A stretch of 53,941 nucleotides of DNA from Actinomadura violacea (GCF_017573465.1 NZ_JAGEPF010000054.1:1-53941), one strand, 5' to 3'. Positions 16,501-24,776 are shown, counted from the stretch's first letter. Translations and numbers: made by a program. Notes: generated by a model not told the origin, from the sequence alone.

Positions 16501-17109
16501 GAGCGGGAGATGCTCGGCCTGTACGTCTCCGACCACCCGCTGCTCGGCGTCGAGCACATCCTGGAGCGCGAGGCCGACTGCACCATCGCCTCGCTGAACG
16601 AGGGCGAGCGGCCCGACGGGCAGATCGTGGTGATCGCGGGGCTGCTGTCCGGCCTGCAGCGCAAGGTCACCAAGCAGGGCAACTCGTGGGCGATGTTCCA
16701 GCTGGAGGACCTCGCCGGCTCGATCGAGGTGCTGTGCTTCCCGTCGTCGTACCAGCTGTGCTCCACGCTGCTCGCCGAGGACGCGATCCTGATCGTCAAG
16801 GGCAAGCTGGACCGCCGCGAGGACGTCGCGAAGATCATCGCGATGGAGGTCACCCAGCCCGACCTGACCATCACCGAGGGCACCGGCCCGCTGTCGGTGA
16901 CGCTGCCGCTCGGCCGCTGCACGCCGCCGACGGTGTCGCGGCTGAAGGAGGTGCTGGTCACCCATCCGGGCACGTCGGAGGTGCACCTGCACCTGCAGAA
17001 CGGGCCGCGCACCACGGTCGTCCGGCTGGACGACCGGCTGCGCGTCGCTCCGTCGCCGGCGCTGATGGGCGATCTGAAGCAGCTCCTCGGCCCGTCCTGC
17101 CTCGGTTAG
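13579..17109 (+). CDS. dnaE: DNA polymerase III alpha subunit (replicative)
   Basis: 1176 residues, normal for DnaE1. The PHP domain opens with FVHLHVHTEYSMLDG and contains TDHGNMHG; the polymerase core shows VGPGRGSAAGSLIAYAMGI (in part) and the catalytic aspartates in PDIDIDFPEDRR; a helix-hairpin-helix region and an OB-fold (VVIAGLLSGLQRKVTKQGNS, in part) follow, with a short C-terminal domain. It is the catalytic subunit of the chromosomal replicase. AGGAGG lies ten bases before the ATG; the frame is open 18 codons further upstream but without a better start. Confidence 0.98.
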   Translation: MADSFVHLHVHTEYSMLDGAARLKQMFEEVGRQEMPAIAMTDHGNMHGAYDFHKQATAAGVTPIIGIEAYMAPESRFHKKKIQWGEPSQKRDDVSGGGLINHMTLWARNKDGLHNLFKMSSRAYMEGFVFKYARMDEELLAEHSEGVMGTTGCPSGKIQTRLRLGQFDEALKAAANFQDILGKDNYYLELMDHGLEIERRVRDGLIEISKRLNIPPIVTNDSHYTHESEATAHDALLCVQVGKQLADPDRFRFDGSGYYLKTADEMRGIDSSDIWAEGCRNTLLLAEKVDPAGMFEHRDLSPRFPVPEGETEESWFRKEVWAGLERRFPDGLPEGYKEQAEYEMGVILGKGYPSYFLVVADFIMWAKQNGILVGPGRGSAAGSLIAYAMGITDLDPIPHGLIFERFLNPERASMPDIDIDFPEDRRAEVIKYTTEKWGADKVSFIATFGTIKAKAAIKDAGRVLGFPYALGDRISKAFPPAVMGKDIPLSGIFDDKHPRYGEAGELRKLYEEETDVKQIMDLAQGLEGLIRQTGVHAAGIIMSGETITDHVPIMRRDADGAIITQFDYPTCETLGLLKMDFLGLRNLTIIDDALKGIKKNKGVDVDLLALPLTDQPTYDLLARGDTLGVFQFDGGPMRSLLRLMKPDNFEDISAVGALYRPGPMGANSHTNYALRKNGQQEITPIHPELAEPLKEILDTTYGLIVYQEQVMAIAQKVAGYTLGKADLLRRVMGKKKKAELDAQFVGFEQGMIDNGFSKEAVKTLWDILVPFSDYAFNKAHSAAYGLVSYWTAYLKANYPAEYMAGLLTSVGDDKDKSALYLSECRRMGLKVLPPDVNTSEADFTPLGDTEIRFGLSAVRNVGHNVVDGIVAARKEKGAYTDFNDFLNKVPPQVCNKRVVESLIKAGAFDELGHQRKALLMVHEQAIDSVIDIKRKEAVGQDSLFGALEEDGGEDAFAVAIPEGEEWDKTTLLAFEREMLGLYVSDHPLLGVEHILEREADCTIASLNEGERPDGQIVVIAGLLSGLQRKVTKQGNSWAMFQLEDLAGSIEVLCFPSSYQLCSTLLAEDAILIVKGKLDRREDVAKIIAMEVTQPDLTITEGTGPLSVTLPLGRCTPPTVSRLKEVLVTHPGTSEVHLHLQNGPRTTVVRLDDRLRVAPSPALMGDLKQLLGPSCLG

Positions 17110-17122
17110 CCGCCCGCCCCGG

Positions 17123-18013
17123 TCATTCCGCGAGCAGGGCGCGGGCGGCGGGAACCACCTCCTGCGTCCAGCGGCGCAGCTGTGCCTCGCCGGGGTTCTC
17201 CGGCCAGTACACGAACGTGTCGAAGCCGGTCCCGGTGGCGAGGTCGGCGACGACGCGGGCCCAGCCGGCGGCATCGGTGCGGATCGGCTCCTCGCCCTGG
17301 AGCCGGACGGGGCCGGGCGCGTCGGTGACGTCGCCGACGAGCTGCGCCATCCGGGTGATCGCGGACGGGTCGCGGCCGGCGTCGCGCGCGGCGCGGGTGA
17401 TGGTGTCCTGCGCCTCGCGCCACTTCTCGTACGGGAGGTAGTGCGGGATCGGGGCGGCCCATCCGTCGCCGATCCGGCCGGTGAGGGCCAGCGCCTTCGG
17501 GCCGACCGAGCCGATCCAGATGCCGACCGGGTGCGCGGGCGCGGGCCCGGCGTGGACGCCCTCGACGGTGTAGTGCTCGCCGCGGACCCGGACGGTCTCA
17601 CCCGGCCGCCACATCGCCCGGATGATCTCGACGGCCTCCTCAAGGGCGCCCAGGGCCTGCGGGTTCGTGCGCCGCGGGCCGCCCATCGCGGCGATGGCGG
17701 GCCAGTACGCCCCGGCGCCGAGCGCCAGCTCGAAGCGGCCGCGACTGAGCAGGTCGAGCGTGGCGGACTGCTTGCCGAGCATCGCCGGGCCGCGCAGCGG
17801 CAGGGACGCCACGTCGGGGAACACCCGCAGCCGCTCGGTGCCGGCGAGCGCGGCCGCGATGACGGCGAACGTGTCGGCGAGGTCCGCGGCGTACGGGTGG
17901 TCCTGGACGCCGAGCAGGTCGAGGCCGTCGCGGTCGGCGAGGCGGGCGAGGGACAGCAGCTCGTCCAGGCCGGTGGCCGACGGGGCGAGCTGGACTCCGA
18001 ATCGGTAGATCAT
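17123..18013 (-). CDS. LLM-class (luciferase-like, F420-dependent type) oxidoreductase
   Basis: 296 residues forming the bacterial-luciferase TIM barrel. Family features are FGVQLAP at the N-terminus, the GVQDHPY segment, SRGRFELALGAG around 108 and IWIGSVGPKALALTGRIGDGW (in part) around 180, resembling F420-dependent oxidoreductases. Actinobacteria have many such enzymes with varied substrates; none can be assigned. ATG 18013 was chosen because TAGCGT lies seven bases upstream, suggesting a leaderless start; 20 further in-frame codons exist upstream. Confidence 0.85.
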   Translation of the reverse strand: MIYRFGVQLAPSATGLDELLSLARLADRDGLDLLGVQDHPYAADLADTFAVIAAALAGTERLRVFPDVASLPLRGPAMLGKQSATLDLLSRGRFELALGAGAYWPAIAAMGGPRRTNPQALGALEEAVEIIRAMWRPGETVRVRGEHYTVEGVHAGPAPAHPVGIWIGSVGPKALALTGRIGDGWAAPIPHYLPYEKWREAQDTITRAARDAGRDPSAITRMAQLVGDVTDAPGPVRLQGEEPIRTDAAGWARVVADLATGTGFDTFVYWPENPGEAQLRRWTQEVVPAARALLAE

Positions 18014-18020
18014 GAGCACG

Positions 18021-18026
18021 ACGCTA
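18021..18026 (-). promoter_or_regulatory. -10 element (TAGCGT), leaderless LLM gene
   Basis: TAGCGT on the minus strand ends seven bases before the ATG of the LLM oxidoreductase. Confidence 0.45.
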
Positions 18027-18107
18027 CCGACGCCGGCCCCGGTCCGGATCAGTACCGTTACCGGCGGGGACACCGGTGCGGTCCGCCGCCGTCCGGCGCC
18101 GTCGGGG

Positions 18108-18824
18108 TCAGCCGCGGACGGCGGCGGGGGCGGCCGGCGCGAGCCGGTCGGCCTGCCAGTCGACGAAGCGGCCGAGGCCGTCGAAGAGCGCGCGGGCGCC
18201 GCCGCCGCCGGGCGGCCGCAGCTCGGTCAGCTCGTCGCTCTGCCGGTAGGCGATCCGGTGGTGCGACAGCAGCCCCGCGAGGGTGAGCCGCGGCTCGTGC
18301 GGGAACAGGCTCGCCGCGCCGGCCAGCAGCCGCGGGACGGGGATCGGGTCCCAGCCGGCGGCCGGCACCTGCGGGTCGTCGACGTGCAGGTAGGCCGAGC
18401 CGCCGTCGTAGCCGGCGCCGATGTAGCCGGCGCCGCGCAGCACGCCGCCCGCCGCCATCGCGATCAGCTCGCCGCCGTGCCCGGCCGGCCCGTCGTACCA
18501 GGACAGGTCGACCTCGGGCGTGGTGAACTCGGTGATGCCGAGCCGCTCGCCGAGCGCGCGGATGGCCAGCGTCGGGACGACCGCGGGATGGGCGTCGCCG
18601 AACTGCGGGTTCGCCCATCCCCACAGCCAGGTGCGCTCCTGCGCGGCGTAGGAGCCGAGCAGCGAGACGCGGACGGTGACGCCGCCGCTGGCGTAGGTGC
18701 GGGCGGTGAGGTCGGCGCTCCAGTCCTCGCGCGGGAGGAACTCGGCGAGCGTCTCCTGCTGCTGCAGGACGACGGCCGCCAGGGCGGCGCCGAGGCGTTC
18801 GAACGCGGGACTGAATCCGGACAT
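18108..18824 (-). CDS. DUF6882-like protein
   Basis: 238 residues, no signal peptide or membrane helix. The central segment LLGSYAAQERTWLWGWANPQF (in part) followed by TPEVDLSW and LIAMAAGG resembles the DUF6882 family, cytosolic proteins of unknown function common in Actinobacteria. The assignment rests on remembered motif similarity. ATG 18824 is preceded by GATAAT nine bases away, again suggesting a very short or absent leader. An in-frame ATG 16 codons upstream is less likely because it would lie before that promoter. Confidence 0.6.
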   Translation of the reverse strand: MSGFSPAFERLGAALAAVVLQQQETLAEFLPREDWSADLTARTYASGGVTVRVSLLGSYAAQERTWLWGWANPQFGDAHPAVVPTLAIRALGERLGITEFTTPEVDLSWYDGPAGHGGELIAMAAGGVLRGAGYIGAGYDGGSAYLHVDDPQVPAAGWDPIPVPRLLAGAASLFPHEPRLTLAGLLSHHRIAYRQSDELTELRPPGGGGARALFDGLGRFVDWQADRLAPAAPAAVRG

Positions 18825-18966
18825 GTCGGGCACATTATCCCAGTAACCGGGGCGGTCGCGGGTGTGAATCAAGACGGGAATCGGACACCACTCGATTGTC
18901 GATCGGCTGACCTGGGCAGGCTAGGCTTTCGCTGTCAGAGGACACTTCCATCTAGGAGCGTACGCA

Positions 18967-19569
18967 GTGCGGCGACCGACCGGGAGGCAGTTGACCACCT
19001 GGCTGGTCACCACCGCCATCGTGACGGTGCTGGGGCCGCTCGCGGGGCTCCTGTGGGCCAACACCATCCCCCGGGTCAGCTATCTGATCATCCAGGGTGA
19101 GCCTCTGATCGCCGATCCGGAAGGCGAGGGCCCGATCGGGATCGACGGCAGGTTCGCGCTGATCGGCCTGGTCGCGGGGTTGCTGTGCGGCGCCGTCGCC
19201 TATGCCGCGCGCGGCCGCCGCAACGACATCGCGCTGATCCTCGGGCTCGCCGCCGGCGGCGTCGCCGCGTCCCTGCTCGCCTGGCGGACCGGGCACCTGG
19301 TCGGGCTCGGCCACTTCCACGACGTCGTCCGGCACGCCCGCGACGGCGCCACCGTCACCGGCGTCGCGGACCTGGGCGCCAAGGGCGTGCTGATGTTCTG
19401 GCCGGTGGTCGCGGTCGCCGCCTACGGGCTGCTGGAGGTGGTGTTCCGCCGGCTACCCCCGGGCGATCGGGGCGAGGGCGGCTCCGGTGAGGGCGACGAG
19501 GTCGGCGGGGACGAGCTCGATCTGCAGTCCGCGCCGACCGGCCGAGACGTAGACGGTCGCGAGCGCTGA
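18967..19569 (+). CDS. Predicted four-helix membrane protein overlapping ybaK
   Basis: 200 residues, family not recognised. Hydrophobic segments at about 10-30, 64-83, 88-106 and 138-158 suggest four membrane helices; a soluble loop (33-60) lies between helices 1 and 2. The last ~38 residues are a Gly/Glu/Asp/Arg-rich tail encoded entirely antisense to the 3' end of ybaK. GTG 18967 has AGGAG about nine bases upstream. The tail may be real or may show that one of the two stop codons has shifted; the membrane core is clear. Confidence 0.7.
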   Translation: MRRPTGRQLTTWLVTTAIVTVLGPLAGLLWANTIPRVSYLIIQGEPLIADPEGEGPIGIDGRFALIGLVAGLLCGAVAYAARGRRNDIALILGLAAGGVAASLLAWRTGHLVGLGHFHDVVRHARDGATVTGVADLGAKGVLMFWPVVAVAAYGLLEVVFRRLPPGDRGEGGSGEGDEVGGDELDLQSAPTGRDVDGRER

Positions 19570-19959
19570 CACCGAGTCGTCGATCACCGTCGGCAGCCGC
19601 CTGCGCTGCCCGAGCGGGCTGATGCCGCCGACCACGTAGCCGGTCGCGCGCTCGGCGTCGCGCGGCTGCGCCATCGCCGCCTTCTTGCCGCCCGCCGCCG
19701 CGGCCAGCGCCTTCAGGTCCAGCGTCCCCGACACCGGCACCACCCCGACGGTCAGCCGCCCGTCCACCTCGGCCAGCAGCGTCTTGAAGATCCGGTCGTG
19801 CGGGACGCCGAGCGCGTCGGCCGCCGCCTCCCCGTAGGACTCGGCGGCCGGGTCCGGCTCGTAGGAGTGCAGCGTGAACGCGATCCCGGCCTTGGTCGCG
19901 GCGACCGTGGCGGGCGTGCCCTTGCCGCCCGCCTTGCCGCCGCCCGCCTGCTTGCCCAT
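19453..19959 (-). CDS. ybaK: YbaK/EbsC-family aminoacyl-tRNA deacylase (Cys-tRNA-Pro type)
   Basis: 168 residues, normal for YbaK. Family features are the N-terminal ATVAATKAGIAFTLHSYEPD segment, the KTLLAEVDG motif with the catalytic Lys (about residue 59), AAGGKKAAMAQPRDAERATG (in part) and GGISPLGQRRRLPTVID. These enzymes hydrolyse mischarged Cys-tRNA-Pro. CAGACT lies six bases before the ATG, suggesting a leaderless transcript. The 3' end overlaps the convergent membrane-protein gene by 117 bp. Confidence 0.93.
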   Translation of the reverse strand: MGKQAGGGKAGGKGTPATVAATKAGIAFTLHSYEPDPAAESYGEAAADALGVPHDRIFKTLLAEVDGRLTVGVVPVSGTLDLKALAAAAGGKKAAMAQPRDAERATGYVVGGISPLGQRRRLPTVIDDSVSALATVYVSAGRRGLQIELVPADLVALTGAALAPIARG

Positions 19960-20017
19960 GGGGACAGTCTGCCGTGATCTCCGCCCCCGCGCCCTGGCGC
20001 TCCGTGCCGGAACCCGG

Positions 20018-20680
20018 TCAGTTCAGGGTGAACGAGCCGTCGAGGAACTGGCCGGCGGGGATCATCGGCAGCGCGTCCAGGATCCGGTTCTCCCGGACCA
20101 GCAGCTCGCGCTCGGCCGCCAGCCGCAGCGCCGCGTCCTCGCACTCCAGCAGCCGCTGCTTGTCGTGCCCGTCCAGCACGACCGACGCGGCGATCAGGTA
20201 GGAGAGGGCGACCGGGTCGTCCGGCAGCTCCGGGTCGTCGACGGGCCCGGCGCCGGCGGCCGTCAGCCGCTCCCGGTAGAGCCGGAACAGCCGCCGGACG
20301 CGGCGCGCGGCGGGTTCGGGGCCGGCGCCGGGCTCCTCCGGCAGGAACTCGACCTCGCCCCGCAGGTAGGGGCGGGACCGGTCAAGCTCCTTGACCCGGA
20401 AGCGGCGCGTGCCGGTGGTGACGATGTCGTAGCGGCCGTCCGGGTGGCGGTGCGCCTCGCGCAGCTCGGCCAGGCAGCCGACCCCGGCGAGGCGGCGCGC
20501 GGCGTCCTCGCCGACCTCGTGGCCGAGCTCGATGCCGACCACGCCGAAGCCGCGCGGCTCGGGCCGTTCGAGCAGGTCGCCGATGAGCCGCCGGTACCGC
20601 TCCTCGAACAGGTGCAGCGGGAGCACCAGGCCGGGGAACAGCACGGTGCCCAGCGGGAACAGGGGGAGCCGCTCCGTCAT
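20018..20680 (-). CDS. Lon N-terminal (LonN/LON substrate-binding) domain protein
   Basis: 220 residues. The N-terminus MTERLPLFPLGTVLFPGLVLPLHLFE (in part) with ERYRRLI is the classic start of stand-alone LON substrate-binding domain proteins; a helical bundle fills residues ~120-200. No ATPase or protease domain is present. Such proteins are common in Actinobacteria; their role is unproven, substrate recognition or an adaptor role being guesses from the domain. GAGG lies about seven bases before the ATG. Confidence 0.88.
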   Translation of the reverse strand: MTERLPLFPLGTVLFPGLVLPLHLFEERYRRLIGDLLERPEPRGFGVVGIELGHEVGEDAARRLAGVGCLAELREAHRHPDGRYDIVTTGTRRFRVKELDRSRPYLRGEVEFLPEEPGAGPEPAARRVRRLFRLYRERLTAAGAGPVDDPELPDDPVALSYLIAASVVLDGHDKQRLLECEDAALRLAAERELLVRENRILDALPMIPAGQFLDGSFTLN

Positions 20681-20859
20681 GTCGCCTCTTTCCCGCGCCG
20701 GCCCGGGGACGCCCTCCCGCGCCAGCCTACGCCCGTCTTGATGATCTTGGTAAGGGGTGATTTCTCACAGTGTGAAGCGAGTGTCACGCCGTCGTCCAGT
20801 CTGGGGGCCGCGGGCCACTTCCGTCCGATTGGCCGTGCCGTCCGCGGCGGCGCCGCGGG

Positions 20860-20865
20860 TAGCGT
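20860..20865 (+). promoter_or_regulatory. -10 element (TAGCGT), leaderless phzF-like gene
   Basis: TAGCGT ends seven bases before the ATG of the PhzF-family gene. Confidence 0.45.
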
Positions 20866-20872
20866 CGCGGGC

Positions 20873-21700
20873 ATGAGGATGCTCGTCGTGGACGCCTTCA
20901 CCGACCGCCCGTTCGCCGGCAACCCGGCCGGGGTCTGCCTGCTGGACGGCGGTACCGGCGCGGAGCCCGACCCGGCCTGGATGCAGCGGGTCGCCGCCGA
21001 GATGAAGCACTCGGAGACGGCGTTCGTCCGGCCGGTCGACGAGCCCGGCGCCGACTTCGAGCTGCGCTGGTTCACGCCGCTGGTCGAGGTGGCGCTGTGC
21101 GGGCACGCCACGATGGCCGCCGCGCACGCCCTGTACGACACCGGGACGGTCCCCGCCGGCCGCCCCATCCGGTTCCGCACGCTGAAGAGCGGCGTCCTCA
21201 CCGTCACCCGGGACGGGGACGGCCTCGCGATGGACTTCCCCGCCTGCCCGCCCGAGCCCGCCGAGGCCCCCGAGGGGCTCGCCGAGGCGCTCGGCGCCGA
21301 GGTCCGCTGGACGGGCCGCAACGCGCAGAACGACCTGATCGCCGAGCTGGCGGACGAGGACGCGGTGCGCGGCCTCGCGCCCGACATGGCGGCGCTCGGC
21401 CGGGTCGACGCGCGCGGCGTGATCGTCACGGCCCGGCGCGCCGAGGGCGCCGGCGGCCCGCACGACTTCGTGTCGCGGTTCTTCGGCGCGCGGATCCTGC
21501 TCGGCGACGGCGAGGACCCGGTGACCGGGTCGGCGCACTGCGCGCTCGCCCCGTTCTGGGCGGAGCGGCTCGGCCGCTGCGAGCTGACCGGCTACCAGGC
21601 GTCCGAGCGCGGCGGGTACGTCCGGACGGCGCTGCGCGGCGACCGCGTGGTCCTGTCCGGTACGGCGGTGACCGTGCTGGACGGGACGCTGCGGGTGTGA
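20873..21700 (+). CDS. PhzF-family isomerase/epimerase
   Basis: 275 residues with the two-lobed PhzF/diaminopimelate-epimerase-like fold. Signatures are VDAFTDRPFAGNPAGVC (residues 6-22), KHSETAFV with the catalytic Glu (about 49), LRWFTPLVEVALCGHAT and, in the second lobe, GEDPVTGSAHCALAPFW. PhzF itself isomerises a phenazine precursor; most homologues, including this one with no phenazine genes nearby, have unknown substrates. It stands alone, 91 bp upstream of hisD. Confidence 0.9.
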   Translation: MRMLVVDAFTDRPFAGNPAGVCLLDGGTGAEPDPAWMQRVAAEMKHSETAFVRPVDEPGADFELRWFTPLVEVALCGHATMAAAHALYDTGTVPAGRPIRFRTLKSGVLTVTRDGDGLAMDFPACPPEPAEAPEGLAEALGAEVRWTGRNAQNDLIAELADEDAVRGLAPDMAALGRVDARGVIVTARRAEGAGGPHDFVSRFFGARILLGDGEDPVTGSAHCALAPFWAERLGRCELTGYQASERGGYVRTALRGDRVVLSGTAVTVLDGTLRV

Positions 21701-21734
21701 CCCGCGGCACGTCCCCTGACCCGGGCGACACGGG

Positions 21735-21753
21735 CGTCTCGGCACCTGAGACG
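21735..21753. promoter_or_regulatory. Inverted repeat CGTCTC-N7-GAGACG upstream of hisD, candidate operator
   Basis: Six-bp arms with a 7-nt spacer, centred about 48 bases before the predicted hisD start. The same core and spacing occur upstream of the chorismate mutase leader promoter (13333-13357). Confidence 0.45.
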
Positions 21754-21779
21754 GTGCGCGAGGGACCGGGGCCACTCCG

Positions 21780-21785
21780 TAGACT
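21780..21785 (+). promoter_or_regulatory. -10 element (TAGACT), leaderless hisD
   Basis: TAGACT ends six bases before the GTG of hisD; no clear -35 is seen, which would suit an activator site at the nearby inverted repeat. Confidence 0.5.
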
Positions 21786-21791
21786 GGGCGC

Positions 21792-23099
21792 GTGATTTCC
21801 CGTATCGACCTGCGCGGCTCGCTTCCCGGCGACCTGCGCTCCGTGCTGCCCCGCGCCGACTTCGACGTCGAGGCCGCCCTGGACAAGGTGCGGCCGATCT
21901 GCGAGGACGTGCGCCATAGGGGCTCGCAGGCGGTACGGGAGCACACGAAGGCGTTCGACGGGGTCGAGCTGGAGAGCACGCGGGTCCCGGTCCGGGCCGT
22001 CCACCAGGCCCTCGCCGGGCTCGACGCCGCCGTCCGCGAGGCGCTGGAGGAGAGCATCCGCCGCGCCCGCGCCGTGCACCGCGACCAGCGCCGCACCGAC
22101 ACGACCACGCGGGTCGTGCCGGGCGGCACCGTCACCGAGCGGTGGATCCCGGTCGGCCGCGTCGGCCTGTACGTGCCGGGCGGCCGCGCCGTGTACCCGT
22201 CCAGCGTGGTCATGAACGTCGTGCCCGCGCAGGAGGCCGGCGTCGGCTCCCTCGCCGTCACCTCGCCCGCGCAGAAGGACTTCGGCGGCCTGCCGCACCC
22301 GACGATCCTGGCGGCGTGCGCGCTGCTCGGCGTCGAGGAGGTGTACGCCGTCGGCGGCGCGCAGGCGATCGCCATGTTCGCCTACGGCACCGACGAGTGC
22401 CCCCGCGCCGACCTGGTCACCGGGCCCGGCAACGTGTACGTCGCCGCCGCGAAGCGGCTGCTCAAGGGCGTGATCGGCATCGACGCCGAGGCCGGCCCGA
22501 CCGAGATCGCGATCCTCGCCGACGACACCGCGAACGCCGTGGACGTCGCCGCCGACCTGATCAGCCAGGCCGAGCACGACACGCTCGCCGCCGCCGTCCT
22601 GGTCACCGACTCGGTGCGGCTCGCCGACGAGGTCGAGCGGGAGCTGAAGGCGCAGGTCGCGCGCACCAGGCACACCGAGCGGATCACCGAGGCGCTCGCC
22701 GGGCGGCAGTCCGGCATCGTGCTGGTCGACGGGATCGACGACGGCCTGAAGGTCGTCGACGCCTACGCCGCCGAGCACCTGGAGATCCACACCGCCGGCG
22801 CGCCCGCCGTCGCCGCCCGCGTCCGCAACGCCGGCGCGATCTTCGTCGGCCCGTACGCGCCGGTGTCGCTCGGCGACTACCTCGCCGGGTCCAACCACGT
22901 GCTGCCGACCGGCGGGTGCGCGTGCCACTCGTCCGGGCTGTCGGTGCAGTCGTTCCTGCGCGGCGTCCATGTCGTCGAGTACGACCGCGACGCCCTCGCC
23001 GAGGCCACCGGGCGCGTCGTCGCGCTCGCCGAGGCCGAGGACCTGCCCGCGCACGGGGCCGCCCTGAAGGCCCGCTTCGACTGGGAGATCCCTTCGTGA
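21792..23099 (+). CDS. hisD: Histidinol dehydrogenase
   Basis: 435 residues. Catalyses the last two steps of histidine synthesis, histidinol to histidine, with NAD and Zn. Visible motifs: VGLYVPGGRAVYPSSV, the EVYAVGGAQAIA segment, the GPGN metal-site region, AEHDT near 257 and SNHVLPTGGCA with the active-site His. First gene of hisD-hisC-hisB-ORF-hisH-priA-hisF, all on the plus strand. GTG 21792 has no ribosome site, and a -10 element lies just upstream, so the operon mRNA appears leaderless. Confidence 0.98.
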   Translation: MISRIDLRGSLPGDLRSVLPRADFDVEAALDKVRPICEDVRHRGSQAVREHTKAFDGVELESTRVPVRAVHQALAGLDAAVREALEESIRRARAVHRDQRRTDTTTRVVPGGTVTERWIPVGRVGLYVPGGRAVYPSSVVMNVVPAQEAGVGSLAVTSPAQKDFGGLPHPTILAACALLGVEEVYAVGGAQAIAMFAYGTDECPRADLVTGPGNVYVAAAKRLLKGVIGIDAEAGPTEIAILADDTANAVDVAADLISQAEHDTLAAAVLVTDSVRLADEVERELKAQVARTRHTERITEALAGRQSGIVLVDGIDDGLKVVDAYAAEHLEIHTAGAPAVAARVRNAGAIFVGPYAPVSLGDYLAGSNHVLPTGGCACHSSGLSVQSFLRGVHVVEYDRDALAEATGRVVALAEAEDLPAHGAALKARFDWEIPS

Positions 23100-24184
23100 C
23101 TTCGCTGAACGACCTGCCGCTGCGGGACGACCTGCGCGGCAGGGAGCCCTATGGCGCGCCGCAGCTGGACGTGCCGTACGCGCTGAACACCAACGAGAAC
23201 CCCTACCCGCCGTCGGAGCGGCTGGTGAAGGCGCTCGGCGAGGCCGTCATGGACGTCGCCGGGTCGCTGAACCGCTACCCCGACCGCGACGCCGTCGCGC
23301 TCCGCGAGGGCCTCGCCGCGTTCCTGAACACCGACACGCCCGGCATCGGCCTCGCCGCCGATCGGGTGTGGGCGGCGAACGGCTCCAACGAGATCATCCA
23401 GCAGATCCTGCAGGCGTTCGGCGGGACGGGGCGCACCGCGCTCGGCTTCGAGCCGTCCTACTCGATGCACCCGATCATCACCGGGGTGTCCGGCACCGGC
23501 TGGATCAACGCGTTCCGCGACGAGGACTTCGGCCTGGAGCCGGCCCGCGCGATCGAAGCGGTCGAGGAGCACCGGCCCGACATCGTGTTCCTCACCTCGC
23601 CGAACAACCCGACCGGCACCGCGCTGCCGCTGACGGCGATCGAGGCGGTCCTCGACGCGGCGCCGGGCATGGTCGTGGTCGACGAGGCCTACGGCGAGTT
23701 CCGCCGCGCGGGCACGCCGTCGGCGCTGACGCTGCTCGACGGGCACCCGAGGCTGATCGTCACCCGGACGATGTCGAAGGCGTTCGCGATGGCGGGCACC
23801 CGGCTCGGCTATCTCGCCGCCGGCCCGGCCGTGATCGAGGCGCTGCTGCTGGTCCGGCTGCCCTACCACCTGTCGGCCGTCACCCAGGCGGTGGCGCGCA
23901 CCGCCCTCGCGCACGGCGAGGAGCTCCTCGGCGGCGTCGAGGCGCTCCGCCGCGAGCGCGACGACCTGGTCGCGTGGCTGCGCGCCGAGGGGTACCGGGT
24001 GGCCGACTCCGACGCCAACTTCGTCCTGTTCGGGACGTTCCCGGACCGCCGGAAGGTCTGGGAGGCCCTGCTGGAGCGCGGCGTGCTGATCCGGGAGGTG
24101 GGCCCGCCCGAGTGGCTGCGGGTGAGCGTCGGCGCCCCCGGGGAGATGGCCGCCTTCCGCACTGCATTGAAGGAGAGCGTGTGA
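23096..24184 (+). CDS. hisC: Histidinol-phosphate aminotransferase
   Basis: 362 residues, class I/II PLP aminotransferase that forms histidinol phosphate from imidazole-acetol phosphate and glutamate. Diagnostic segments: LNTNENPYPPS (about 29), NGSNEIIQQ (about 102), TSPNNPTGTA (about 169), VVDEAYGEF (about 202) and the PLP lysine in TMSKAFAMAGTRLGY (about 230). The GTG overlaps the hisD stop by four bases; the stop likewise overlaps hisB. Confidence 0.97.
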   Translation: MTSLNDLPLRDDLRGREPYGAPQLDVPYALNTNENPYPPSERLVKALGEAVMDVAGSLNRYPDRDAVALREGLAAFLNTDTPGIGLAADRVWAANGSNEIIQQILQAFGGTGRTALGFEPSYSMHPIITGVSGTGWINAFRDEDFGLEPARAIEAVEEHRPDIVFLTSPNNPTGTALPLTAIEAVLDAAPGMVVVDEAYGEFRRAGTPSALTLLDGHPRLIVTRTMSKAFAMAGTRLGYLAAGPAVIEALLLVRLPYHLSAVTQAVARTALAHGEELLGGVEALRRERDDLVAWLRAEGYRVADSDANFVLFGTFPDRRKVWEALLERGVLIREVGPPEWLRVSVGAPGEMAAFRTALKESV

Positions 24185-24774
24185 CGCGCAAGGGAAAGGT
24201 CGAGCGCGGGACCAAGGAGACCCAGGTCCTCGTCGAGATCGACCTGGACGGGACCGGCCAGGTCGACGTGGCGACCGGCGTGGGGTTCTTCGACCACATG
24301 CTGGCCCAGCTCGGCAAGCACGGGTCGTTCGACCTGACCGTCAAGACGGCCGGCGACCTGCACATCGACAGCCACCACACGATCGAGGACACCGCGATCG
24401 CGCTCGGCCAGGCGTTCCGCGAGGCGCTCGGCGACAAGGCGGGCATCCGCCGCTTCGCCGACGCGTCCATCCCGCTGGACGAGGCGCTCGCGCAGGTCAC
24501 CGTGGACGTGTCGGGCCGCCCCTACCTGGTGCACGTCGAGCCCGAGGGCATGGCGCCGATGATCGGCCCCGAGTACGACACCACGATGACCCGGCACGTC
24601 TTCGAGTCGTTCGTGTCGAACGCGCAGATCGCGCTGCACGTCCACGTTCCGTACGGGCGCAACGCGCACCACATCGTCGAGGCGCAGTTCAAGGCGCTGG
24701 CGCGCGCGCTGCGCGACGCCGTGGCGTTCGACCCGAAGGTGCACGGGATCCCGTCCACCAAGGGAGCGCTGTAG
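24181..24774 (+). CDS. hisB: Imidazoleglycerol-phosphate dehydratase (monofunctional)
   Basis: 197 residues: the dehydratase domain alone, without the histidinol-phosphatase domain found in E. coli HisB. The two metal-binding HHxxE-type motifs are DSHHTIEDTAIALG (about 60-74) and NAHHIVEAQFKALARAL (about 161-177). The GTG overlaps the hisC stop. A separate histidinol-phosphate phosphatase must be encoded elsewhere; none is seen in this window. Confidence 0.97.
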   Translation: MTRKGKVERGTKETQVLVEIDLDGTGQVDVATGVGFFDHMLAQLGKHGSFDLTVKTAGDLHIDSHHTIEDTAIALGQAFREALGDKAGIRRFADASIPLDEALAQVTVDVSGRPYLVHVEPEGMAPMIGPEYDTTMTRHVFESFVSNAQIALHVHVPYGRNAHHIVEAQFKALARALRDAVAFDPKVHGIPSTKGAL

Positions 24775-24776
24775 CC

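Noticed and set aside
13456..17643. Open frame of 1395 codons antisense to dnaE
   Set aside because: It is the mirror of dnaE codon bias in GC-rich DNA: low-complexity Arg/Gly/Val-rich translation, no domain, no ribosome site.
18896..18927. Promoter TTGTCG-TAGGCT before the four-helix membrane protein
   Set aside because: The spacer would be 20 nt and the start codon is 40 bases further on with its own ribosome site; too weak to list.
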